Source: Anastrepha obliqua | Taxonomy: Eukaryota; Arthropoda; Insecta; Diptera; Tephritidae | DNA length: 64,000 nt | Direction of reading: 5' to 3' | Assembly (NCBI RefSeq): GCF_027943255.1 | Contig: NC_072892.1 | Coordinates: 17,817,792-17,881,791, forward strand | Part shown: positions 34,801 through 46,440 of the stretch, in pieces | Position numbering within the stretch: the stretch's first letter is position 1 | Layout of the letters: the number at the start of each line of letters is the position of its first letter | The notes under the pieces: generated by a model | What the model was told of the DNA's origin: nothing | Database searches by the model: none | What the model saw: only the letters and a program-made list of their open reading frames with translations | Position numbers and translations under genes: made by a program

Positions 34801-37800
34801 CTGTCCCGAAAAAAAAAACAAAAAAAAAAGCGTGTGAAACAAGCTTATAAATAATAAAGAAAAAATTAACAAAAACAAAGGTATGCGCTATTTTTTTAAG
34901 TTTCGTGCATCTGACATGGATACTTCGATACAGGCATTCATACAAGTGCATATTTCTATTACCCGGAAATTGGCTAGCGTTTCGTCATTAACAACACATT
35001 CGCCACTCTTAGATTATCACAAATAAAATATTTCATTTCTTGGCTCCCAAGTTTGTAGGCAATGCAACGAATTATTGAAAAAGTAAATCAGGAAGCTTTG
35101 ATAATTTGTTCAACTCAAAGCAAAACCAATTAAAGCAATCATTTAATAAAGCTTAACTTAAATTCGTATTTACTTTTCCTTTAATAGTAAGCAAGGCGGA
35201 AGCACAGCAAAAAAAATTGAGTAGAGAAAATTGAAAAATTGAAGTAAAAGTTGATTTTGAACCAATTGGCCATTTGTTTTTCAAGTAGTAAATAAAGTAA
35301 ACAGAAAACAGAAAACGAGAAACGAAAAGCAAATAATAATTGCAATGCACTTTTCTCTGTTTGATTGTATAAATTCAATGCAAGACTTGGAAAAAATATC
35401 TGTGCAGATATGAAGGAAAATCGCAAATGTCCATGATTGGTCTATGCCTGCCTTTTTGCCAGCAAACCCATAACAGTCGAATTACTAGCGATTATGCAAA
35501 ATCATTCAAATTTCTAAAAATCCTAATAAACTCACTGGCACTTTCGACTATTTGACGAAAATCGTATGCTTGTGAATAAATAAATTAGTACAGTTTATAC
35601 AAAAATTAATTGCCACGTTTGCGACAGTGTTTTTATCCAATTTGCGGTAATGTGCGACACATGCGTGATTTGGCCACTGACTTCAGCCAAATTTTCCACA
35701 AAATATCTAATATACTTTCACCCGCGTAACATTTTTGAGTGAATATTATTTTTAAGCAAAATAACGGCAACAAATTTCTAAAAATTCATAGCCAATTTAA
35801 GGCATTATTCCGTACTCGTAAGACGTTTGCATTACAGCGAAGCGGCTGCATTATTGATAAACAACGTTTCCTACTCTTTCCTACAAATACAACAACGTTA
35901 GTTACGCTAGTTCCGCGGAAAGTGTGAAATGCATGAATTTTGGTCCGTCCACAGATCAATTAACATTGGTTCATAAATCAAAAAACGGCGGTGGTAAATC
36001 ATTAACAGAGAAACAATAATTTTAGTAACAATTAATTGCATTTACTTTCTTCTGGTTTTTGTAGTTTTCATTTTAAAACTTTGTATTAAGTTCAGTTTGG
36101 TCAATTGAGTTCACTCACGAATTTTTTTTGTTTGCTTTGTAAATTTTTATACAACTTTTACGTAATTCCTTTGGCAATTAAAGTTTGCGTTTTATGAAAC
36201 ATATGCCGTTATTTTCAATATTTTATTTAAACAACAGCAGCTTATTGATTTTGGCACCTCCATTTCTTCCCCCTTTAAAATTTAGCAGCATTCGCAACTT
36301 TTATAAGTCTTCACTACACCACGACAGCCACTCTACATTAAAGCAAATATTTTTAGCCGCCTTACAATGTATTATTTTCGTCAACGCCGCCCATAATCTC
36401 GCTACATTAGTCTGTAGTTGCATCCACCGTTTGCTGAGTCTGAGAAAATCAGCAGAGTATGCAATTACGCGCTTCCCCCGTTAATGTGCGCAAATATCTG
36501 AGCTTACACTATGATTAAGCAATTTTATAATTCAGGTAGAGATTCTGCCACGCAAAACGAAGAATAAAACAAATAAGTACAACACATACATACATATATG
36601 TATTGTATTTGTGTTTGTAATAGATGGTAGATGGCAGGTAGCCTAAGCGTACCTTCACTAGCAACATGAGCAAAGCACACTTGTTTTGACGCTTTCCTAC
36701 ACAACTACATAAATGCCACCTTACCTATTGCCCCATCTAGCTATGCAATTATGCTCAAAGATTTTAGCAACGTACCCGCCACATCACTTGTTAATCCCTT
36801 AGAAATTTAAAGAACATTAACCTAATCTGGCAGCAAATAGGTTACTACCCAATCAATATTTCTCAAACATTGGAAATGAGTAAGAATCGAGAAAAGTTAT
36901 TTTTCCCCTTTTTTCGTTGAGTAGTTGTAATTGTAGTTATATGCCCCTAATTGTAGTTGAGGGAGGCGCTTGGCTCTCAAAAGTCTAAATGTCTGGGAAA
37001 TCGCAAGAATATTCTCTGCTGCTGTGAAGAAGGCAAAGAGTGTAATTGCAGCAGCCGCGAAAGAGTTTTGGATTAAAGTAAAATGTAATAATTTCCTCAT
37101 AGTAGAAACCCTGTGAAGTGAAGTGAAGTGCAGCTTCTCCTGCTACAGCTGGACCACCGAGTAGAATTTACAACAACAGCAAAAATTGCTGCTGTTGCAG
37201 TTAAAGTAGACACAAAATTACTTTGCTGCGTCGATGTTAAATATTATTTATGGGCGCTTAAGTTAAATCGACGTCTGCTCGAGCTGAAACGCGTTTGCTG
37301 GCACTTCATAATTTTATGCAAGGTAAGCGATTGAGTTGGATTCGGGCAGGATCGTGAGTAGGACATACATACATATATGCTTATATATGTATTCAATATT
37401 TTTTAATGGAAGATAGCAAAATTGGCCCATAAATTTCAAATGGATTTTAAAACTTTATTTGTTTTATTTTCACAATTAATACCGCGCATGGAAAAAAAGT
37501 CTTAAAGATAAACTAACGGCAGAAATTTCAAAAAATAGAGTTTTTTGCCTGCTAAGAAACCTAATACTTCTGAAATTAGCTACTTTAAGTAAATAAAATT
37601 TTTAAAATATTTTTAGTTTCACCCCACTTTTATGTGTATCGCAACGAAAACTTTGAGCGCGTTTTTCTGTAAGCTACATTTTTCAAGCGGCCGAACAAAA
37701 TCTTGACCGACTAAGTTGAGTTTTTAACTGCCTAACTAAGTACGGTTGAATTTTTGTACATAATGCAAATAAAAAACTGCACAGAGCCTTTGGAGAACCT

Positions 37801-38271
37801 CCTTCGCTTGAAAGAAAAATGGAATGTGGCATGCGATTTTGTGGCCGAGACTATGAAAGGGATGAAGCGTATGGAAAGACTGAGACACAGCAGTGGCGGC
37901 TAATCACCTTCCCTCCTCGCGATATAATACTTAACGGTAGTGCCTTGGCGAGAGATGATGGAAATAAACAGGCATAACCTAGGTTCAGAAGGTCACTTGA
38001 TGGTAGCGCGCTACCACAACGCCTATGATATAAAAAAAACCTACTACATACTTCTTTGAAAATTCTAAAAATTTTGAATGCCATTTTATTTTGCAGTTTG
38101 CTGTTTAAACGCGCCGTTCTTGCAAAACCCATAAATAAAATTTATATTCATTTCTTTTTTACCGTCAATATGTAAAAAGTTACAGGCGTGGTTGGACTCG
38201 CCACGTGTCCTTAAAAAAGACTTCTCAACGAGAACCTGTAAAGTCGACATTTTGTTTTACATAGCTCTGAG
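34801..38271. other. Unassigned host-like DNA
   Basis: No gene recognised. The segment is AT-rich. Open frames near 35153-35426 and 36185-36484 are biased and without known domains. A GC-richer stretch around 37780-38040 has a frame on the minus strand I could not identify. Confidence 0.5.
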
Positions 38272-38955
38272 GGCAAAACGAAGTACCTCCTGTCTTCAAA
38301 CAAACAGTCGGCGCACTCGCGTTTCACCACCCACGTCACTGTTGACAGTTATAATTTTGAGGTTGTAAAAAACTTCGTGTATTTAGGAACCAGAACATTA
38401 ACACCGATAACAATGTCAGCCTTGAAATCCAACGCAGAATCTCTCTTGCCAACAAGTGCTACTTTGGACTAAGTAGGCAACTGAGCAGTAAAGTCCTATC
38501 TCGACGAACAAAACTAACACTCTACAAGACTCTCATCATGCCCGTCCTAACGTATGGCGCAGAAGCTTGGACGATGACAACATCCGATGAAGCGACGCTT
38601 GGAGTGTTCGAGAGAAAGATTCTGCGTAAGATTTTTAGACCTTTGCACGTTGGCAACCACGAATATCGCAGGCGATGGAACGATGAGCTGTATGAGCTTT
38701 ACGACGACATAGACATAGAATAAAGATCCAGCGGCTACGCTGACTAGGTCTGAAAGTATTCGAAGCGGTACCAGCTGGTGGTAGCAGAGGAAGAGGAAGG
38801 CCTACTCTGCGTTGGAAAGATCAGGTGGAGAAGGACTTGGCTTCACTTGGTGTGTCCAAATGGCGCCGGTCAGCACGAGAAAGAAACGACTGGCGCGCTT
38901 GGTTAAACTCGGCCAAAATCGCGTAAGCAGTTATAGCGCCAATTAAGAAGAAGAA
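38272..38955 (+). mobile_element. RTE LINE, second copy
   Basis: The frame starts in KTKYLLSSNKQS and runs through VVKNFVYLGT (RT thumb), ISLANKCYFGLSRQL, LYKTLIMPVLTYGAEAWTM, FERKILRKIFRPL and YRRRWNDELYEL. It shifts frame after a small deletion, then continues GRPTLRWKDQVEKDLASLG and WLNSAKIA to a stop near 38925. It ends with a GAAGAAGAAG tail. The KTKYL to AEAWT order is the RTE C-terminal half. It extends further 5' than the copy nested in the mariner. Confidence 0.9.
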
Positions 38956-41463
38956 GAAGCTCTTAAAAATTTAGTTTATCCAATTTATGACATGTACAAT
39001 AATAAACCTTTTTCAGTAGTTTGATATATTTCATTGTTCTGCTGAAAAAAATTTACTTATTTTTCCACCGCAAGTGGGTTTCCCCTCCAAATGTAATACA
39101 TCTGGAAGTTTGCACTAATATTTTACAAGATATTTGACACTCGCAGGGGAAAGGTCAATTTATTCAACACACTTACTGAGCAAAGGGCTTTTCAGTAGAT
39201 AAGAGAGAATGCCAAGCAACGGTTTACTGATTCGATACTTGAGATACCAGAAAATTACTTTGGAGAAGCGTCAGCAAAATTAGAGTCAGTAAAATAATAT
39301 TCAAAAATAATTGATGAATTTATACCTATTATAATATTTCTGTGAGCCATCACACTGACAGTAAAGGATCATTTAATTTGCTGCAATGTTGTAAATTCAA
39401 AATTTCCACCTGCAATCGCGACTTACCGAGGCTCAACTTAGAAAGCAGTCATTTCTTTCGAGTGCTGCTGCCAATATTGGCCAAACCATAGAAATGTTGA
39501 ATTTACATACTAAGTGACTGCGGAAGTTTACGATTATCATTAGGATGGAGTATGTACCATGTATGTATGCACACGTGCTGCCATAAATGAAAATGAGAGT
39601 AAACAAAAGAGGAAAAGCTGCCTAAAAGCCACAGCAGGAGCAAACAGGCAGACACGACATAGGGAGAATTCATGACAACAACTTTTTATTTACACTTTCA
39701 TTTTCAATTAACGTGACTGCAATAGGCATACAAACAAATAAACAAGCAAACAACCATGGAGCCACCGACCATACAACCAAGCACCCAACTAGCAGCCAAC
39801 CAGCCAGTTTCACATATACATACATATGTATAAATATGTGTATAAACGGGCCAAACCGAAAGGCATTCAATGAAGCCATCGATGTGCTCATTTGCAGCAT
39901 CAATATCGGTTGACAGACGAACGGACAGACAACGAAGTGAAGTGCAGTGAAGAAGTGGACGCAGGGCAGCGGTTATGGAGTGGTTATGTGTGTATGTACT
40001 TCCCGGCTGATGATAACATTTATCTACTGCAAATAGAGAGTGAAACGCAGTTGCAAAGAGCTGTTGAAAAATAAGAGAAAATCTCAAACGAAATTAATTC
40101 AAAAAGATCAAGAAAATACGACAAAAAAAATTTAAATATCAGCAAAGTACGAAAAAGCAGAGAAAATGCCAAAATTTAATAATGAAACGAAAAATTTAAA
40201 AAGCTGCTATGAGGTGAACTGGACCATTGTTGGTGGTAGCTTAGATTTGTATGAGAAAAGAAAAACAAACAACAGAAAACAAATAGTCAATGAAATGAGG
40301 AAACTGTCCGCATAGGAAATGTGAAGTAAATGTAAATAATAAATGACTTAGGCAGTAAATTGAATCAGTCAGTTTGATATTGTTTTGCCTGCCAGCGTTG
40401 ATACAAAAACAAAGTAAAGTAATCAACAATCTGTTACAGTTATGCCAGCAATCATTTTTGCTCAGGTAGTAATAACAAGCTGAAATTTGAATGTTAAGGT
40501 TCCCATTCAGCTGACAAAAAGTAATTTACTCAATTCAGGTTTTGTTTTGCGGTTGTGTGGCTCGAACAAAAACTCACCACCTGTCATAACTTGAAACTCC
40601 AACGGGTTGACTCGAAGGCGAAATGATTGCGGCTTAGTGTAAATTTTTAAAGATAGAAATTTCAGTTTTTGTCATCTATGGATTGTGTTTAAGTGGAAAA
40701 ATGTTTTTTTTTTAATCCCTGTTTGAATGGCAGCTGTCTAATTCACGAGTGTCAAATATGATTGATGTACGACGCCATTTGCAAAAATTATAAATTTTCC
40801 GATAGAGTGATTAAATTTGCGCCACCTTATGTAACACTTTTTCTAGCCAATTGATTTTTAGTGAAAGTCAATGGTTAACATTCGCAGTTATTACCGATTT
40901 TGACAGGCGGCATCAAATGATAATACCCTTAAAAATTTGATACGATTCTTTTCAACCTTAAATTACTGAAACAAAATTTTAATAAAAAAGTCGATTTTAA
41001 GCAGAATTTTTAAAACATTTCAATTATTGTCGATAATCTTAGAAAAACTGTTTTTTTTATTTATTTATTTTAATAATCTACAGTAGAAATTACCTTACAG
41101 ACTACGCAAAAACGTAAAGACAAGCAAGCCAAATTTGCCAACAAAGATATTAGCAATCAAATATAAATACAATATTAAGCAGCTAAATTTAAATAAAAAA
41201 CCAAATTAGATGTAGATAAAGCGAAATAAAGTATTTTAAAATTGAATAATGAATTACAGCCTGGAAGGCGCATCACTCGTAAATTTAGTCTTAAAGTTTT
41301 ACCCATAAAAAGGGTAAAAATTACGAATACTGCTTGGTGGAACGTTAAAGTTTATCCGCTCAAGTAGATCTGGACAGTCGATAATGCCATTAAAACACTG
41401 AAAATAAATGAAAGTTAAAGGACGGCCTTTCTCTTTTCTAGAGAATTTAAATTAATTAGCTTT
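38956..41463. other. Unassigned host-like DNA
   Basis: No gene recognised. Open frames at 39670-40087 overlap a CATA/TATG-rich stretch on both strands and are not supported as genes. Confidence 0.5.
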
Positions 41464-41675
41464 AGCCGAGAATTATAGGTTGGAATAGGGGAAATATTTT
41501 TTGGTAAGAGCGTACTGTAAGTGATTGTGAGAGAAGCCGAGAACAGGGCTGATACAGGGGAAATATTTTTGATAAGAGCGTACTGTAAGTGAGAGCGAGA
41601 AAAGCCGAGAATTATTGGTTGGAACAAGGGAAATATTTTTTGATATGAGCGTACTGTAAGTGAAAGCAAACAAGA
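41464..41675 (+). repeat. Three-copy ~70-bp tandem repeat
   Basis: Three units, each with AGCCGAGAA or a variant, GGGGAAATATTTTT and GAGCGTACTGTAAGTG. The CGTACTGTAA landmark falls at 41511, 41579 and 41650, giving periods of 68 and 71 bp. Open frames across it on the minus strand are a by-product of the repeat. Confidence 0.9.
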
Positions 41676-44600
41676 GCCGGAAACAGCCGTTAATAGGTAT
41701 GCGGGTCACATGTAGCGAAAGGTGCCTTTGCGGAGAGCAGCATTTTTAATTTGTTGTGGCACCGTTCATACTAAATGTTTTTAAATGGTATTTAGCTGGC
41801 AGTGATGTAGTGAGGTATATGTATCATACTCCAGTACTTATATTTTCTTAGAGAGATTTTATTCCAGAAAGCTTCCAGAAGCTTTTTTTTGCACTAAAAT
41901 TTTCCTGACTTTTATTAAGGATGATAGATACCAGATTTGCTCGTTAGGTATGGTGAAAAAAAATTGTTTCAGGGGAACTTTGGATTCTACGTCATTCGTT
42001 TTGTGTTTCACAAAATTTTGCTTTAGCTTAGTGAAACACAAAATGAACGATGTCGGTATATCTGCCAAATTCGCTCAGAGCCGAATTACGGTCTGCTAGG
42101 TAATACACCTCTAAAACTGTTTTCCCCATTGGTTTTCATAAATTCTTTTACACTGACAAAATATGTTAACTGAAGAGAGTTTACATTTTTTTCATGTACT
42201 TTGTTGGCCACTATCACCTGTAACATAGCAAACTGAAAGCACTGTTAACACAGTAGTCTGAGAAAAACTCAGGAAAATGTAGGACAATGGGTATGCAGTA
42301 CATTAAACATACATGCCAGCAGTTTTCTTTAAAATTTCAATAACGTAAAAAAGCCATGCCTTACCTGCCCGAGAAATTCCTGTCCGATATCGAACACATC
42401 GTAGCACTCAAGAAAATTTTTGTGCCACCGCTTAATACTGCTGGTAAAATTCCTTAGGTGTGTGATGTCTGAACCTGTGAATCTGTGATATCTGAACACT
42501 AAAGCTTTGTTAATACCGATGAGATAATGAAACCCGCGGCATATGGACGGCTAGGCTAATAAAAGGTGTATAAAATTTGGGTACAACCCAACTGCTTTCG
42601 GGGCACGGGTATTCCCAGAAATACCTGTTCAAAATAGGGAACACAAACGGTAATGCAGCCGAAGATTTCAGCGGCACACCTTTTTTTCAGTGCAACTGCA
42701 AATGTAATCAAAAAGCTGCTAAGCAACGAGGAAGCGTGGGAAATCTTCAGTGGCTTCGCGGAAAAAATTCTTTGCGTCACCTGTACGCAGACACGCAGAC
42801 ACGCAAGCATAGATCTTGTAATGAGGAAGATGGAACGCCACTCTGAAGTAATGCAAAAGTGGTTCCAGTGTCAGATTATGCCACTACTGTGACGGCTGCT
42901 TTGATAATAAATTAGGCATTTTAAACCTTAAAAAAGACCTACCATACCCGTAGATGTAGCAGAACAGTAAAAGCCAAGATGTTTTGAATTTTAGCCCAGG
43001 GAAAGGCAGAGAAAGCTCTGAGATGATTCTACTTCATGCTACAAACGGGTGCTGTGTGTATACCTAACGGAAAATGTGCGTAAGAACGCCCACTAAATTC
43101 GAGAGTTGCGGTTTTGTTAGCTTTAAAAGTTTCCTTTAGTAAAAGGTTTAAAAGCAAAGTGTATTAAAAAATTAAAAAGTTTACTAGAGATTGCTTTTGA
43201 CGCATATATAGTAGATGTAAGCAACGGCAGGTGGGCATTCCCACTATATATTGCTAACTATATGCTATATATGCTAACTTTGCAAACGGTATTAAAATTA
43301 GTCCTATTACTCAATTTACGCCAAGCCATTGACCACATTTACATATATGCACATGTTTTAAATATAATAACAGAAGCAAAATTTGTTCAACTCTACCGAG
43401 TTCGTGCCTTAAGTCTTTTGTTCGCATTAAATTCCCACAAAGCTTTTAACATGAAAACACATGTAAGTTTTTTTCTTTCAAATTATAAATTTAGCAGCAT
43501 TTACAATAAACACGCATCTACGTTTGTATGTGTAGGTACGCAAATTTGTATAATCAAACTTTAGCAGCAACGCGGCTCTTGAACTCTTGGCAACACTCCC
43601 ACAATAATTTATCACATTTGTTCTAAAATGTTGTTGATTCGTGAAATTAATATAGATGAATTTTGTTTTGCTTGTTTTAAACAAACAATTACTTTGTGCT
43701 CAGTAAATTACCTGTGTCCGAATCGGCATTCTTAAGCTGGCATAAATTTTCAGTGAAAATATGCGCACCCTATCGACTCTTTACGAAACGTAAAGTGAAC
43801 AAAGTTAATAGCAACAAATATTTCATTTACAAAGAATCTGCGCACGAAAGTCAGACGCCATACAGGTAATATAACATATGTGGCAGCGGCAATCGCATTA
43901 ATTCGGCGGCAGAAGATATGCCGCTGGCATAAAACGTAAAAGTTATGCCGCAAATATTATGGGGGCCAGTTATTTCAGTGCCAAAAAAATAAATTTAATT
44001 GAATTTCTTGCTTCCTCTTACTCCTTTCATTCGCCAATAATAATATTTAAAATGCTTTTGTTTTTATTCTTTAAATTTTTATTGCGCAACTGCGTATTTT
44101 CTTTTTATTTTTAATGTGTTGTCTATTTTCAAGATGAGCAGAAGTCTGGAATTATTTGCCGCGTCATTATGCGCAGCTACGCACTCGCGTGCTTAACCCT
44201 AAATCGAAGAGTCATCATTTTGACAAACATATATATTTATTTGTATGTATTTGTCTGAGTATTCTTATGCTTTTATTGCCTCTAATATTTCATTTATTTT
44301 ACCTCTTCTCTGTCATTATTCATATTTTTATTGCTCTGCCTTAAAAACAGCTCTGTTTTTTGCGTATAAGCGCCTAAACTAAGAAGCTTAATGTCATCTA
44401 TTTAATATTTTTTGTCGGCTTCTTTTGCGATTTAGATCTGTAAACTTTCTTAAAAATTATAACCGATCAGGCGAAGGCAATCGGTATACTCTTTTATGGT
44501 ATGTATTTTTAAAGCATCCTTGCCCACAGGAGTCTTTAGCTTATAAAAATTATATTGAAAAATTCCAGGAAATAGCGCATGTTGGGATTCTTTTCATGGT

Positions 44601-45017
44601 TTGTTCCTCGGTCGATTATAAGTACTGTTTTTTTTATAACCTTAAACGAGAAATTTTTACATCAGGTGATATCCAGTGGCATTGTAGCAGCCTAAAGAAT
44701 ACAACATAAGATTTTTGCGAAAGCAATTGCAGCTTTTGACTTTAGTAGCTTCCGAATATAAGATCCAGCCTCTTTGATAACGTAAACCAACGTAGACAAC
44801 CTACAGCGAATGTCGCAGTTTGGAATTTAATCGTTGAGATTATGAGACTCAGCCAAGTTAAATGATTATTACAAAATATTTTTCTAATAGAAATGAACAA
44901 AAGGTTGCAAACAAACTTTATATTCATATCAGTGATTCATGGTTATCACCATTATGCTCACGTTAATTAAGGAAATTAGGAGTCATGGCTTCATCATAAG
45001 GAAATTTTACTTATATA
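41676..45017. other. Unassigned DNA
   Basis: No gene recognised. Near 43218-43243 a 26-bp segment is shared, with two differences, with 53012-53037 in the body of the second SINE type, so a diverged relative may lie here. Frames around 42556-42892 overlap on both strands and I could not assign them. Confidence 0.5.
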
Positions 45018-46106
45018 TTAACCCTTAACGGCCGAACGGCCCCACTACGAGGACATAGTACTTATGCGATAGAAAACAGTGGTGAAAATGAGTGGATGTT
45101 TGATTTACGAAATATAGATAAGAAAAGTGTTTGTGAAGAATTTCCTCAATGTGAATATAACTCCGATGATAATAGCAGTTCTGATAGTGATGGGGTGCAA
45201 GCTAAAAGGAAGAAAGTTCTATGTCTTTCAAGTAGCAGTGAAAAAAACAACAATATTTCCAATGAAGATCTCAGTTAGGGTGATGACAATTGGGTGGATA
45301 CTACACAAAACGACCCCAACACAACTAAAATACCTTTCGCAACATCTCCTAAGATACCAGGCCCCCAAATTCCCCAAGCGGTAACAGAACCATTACATTT
45401 CTTTCAGTTCTTTTTTACCGATGAGCTAATAAACAATATAATAAAGGAAACAAACGAGTATGCAAATAATAAAATAAGTGCGAATGTATGATATAATATT
45501 ATCTAAAAGATCTCTGTGGAATAAGTGCAGACATGTCGGCACAGAAAAATTTCTTTCCGTTTATGAGGAAAATTCTTAAATGGTGGAGTAAACTTTTCTT
45601 TTGGGGATTGGAAGTATCCGTGGTAAATGCATATATTCTGTATTAAGGTACTGAAATACAAAGAAATGAAAAGCTCGTGACTCATCTACAGTTATTTAAA
45701 AAGTTAATGTTTTAACTAAGAGGAAATTTTCGAAGAACTGAAACTGGAAATCGAATTGATGGGAAATTGCATATTCCACGGTTTGGAAGTAACACAGACT
45801 TTCGGGTATGTCCTGTTAGAACGATTAAAGGTGGCCGTAAACGAATAGCCACATATTGTTCAACATGTCCCGCAAATCCATCACTATACATTGGCAATTG
45901 CTTCGAAAAATATCATACTTTTAAAAATTATAAAAATTAATTTCATTTATAAAACTATAACTCAAGTAAATATATTGAATTCCTATCTAAATAAATCAGC
46001 TTAAATGTTTAGTTCAAGTTTTCATCTTTGTAAACGTTTTAGAATTTCACCTAATTTTCCGTCGCCTTATGGGCGAGTATTACAAAAAAAATCTCTCGGC
46101 CGTTAA
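45018..46106 (+). mobile_element. piggyBac-like deletion derivative
   Basis: TTAA at 45018-45021 is followed by CCCTTAACGGCCGA. The inverted right end carries TCGGCCGTTAA at 46096-46106. Coding pieces lie on the plus strand. The acidic N-terminus and FFTDELINNIIKETNEYANN run at 45096-45491 (one internal TAG). LKWWSKLFFWGLEVSVVNAY follows at about 45575-45640, then the Cys-rich C-terminus GGRKRIATYCSTCPANPSLY with NCFEKYHTFKNY, stop near 45938. The central catalytic third of the transposase is deleted. Order and motifs are those of piggyBac (PGBD) transposases. Confidence 0.85.
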
Positions 46107-46189
46107 TACATATTTAATAATAATTTGGGGAAAAAGAGACCATATTTTCGAGTAAAATTTCTGCGCAAATGGCTTAAAACTGTTTTATG

Positions 46190-46440
46190 GTCGATCTGTT
46201 GCCCCTAACCTGCCGGTTAACTTCAATTATTTTTGTGATTTTATCGACATTTTATTCAACATCAAAAATATCTGAACGGAATCGACGAAACCAAAATTGC
46301 ACGTAATTAGGAGTTACAGTATCGACACCATAAACATCATTCACAACTTCAGCGGCCTGACTTGCATTTCCGCTTTATCAAAGAAAAACTTTAAAATATA
46401 CCGAATTTTCTCTTTGTTGACTGCCATTGTTAACACCCTG
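46190..46440 (-). pseudogene. Mariner transposase N-terminus
   Basis: The minus strand starts with MAVNKEKIRYILKFFFDK at 46427. After a one-base shift come ASQAAEVVNDVYGVDTVTP and YVQFWFRRFRSDIFDVE, then, past a stop, NVDKITKIIEVNR. This is the helix-turn-helix N-terminal half of a mariner transposase; no catalytic domain follows. A CAGGGTGTTAAC stretch lies just upstream of the start. Confidence 0.75.

Noticed and set aside
42556..42892. Overlapping 80-90 codon frames on both strands
   Set aside because: I could not link either strand to a known protein or element.
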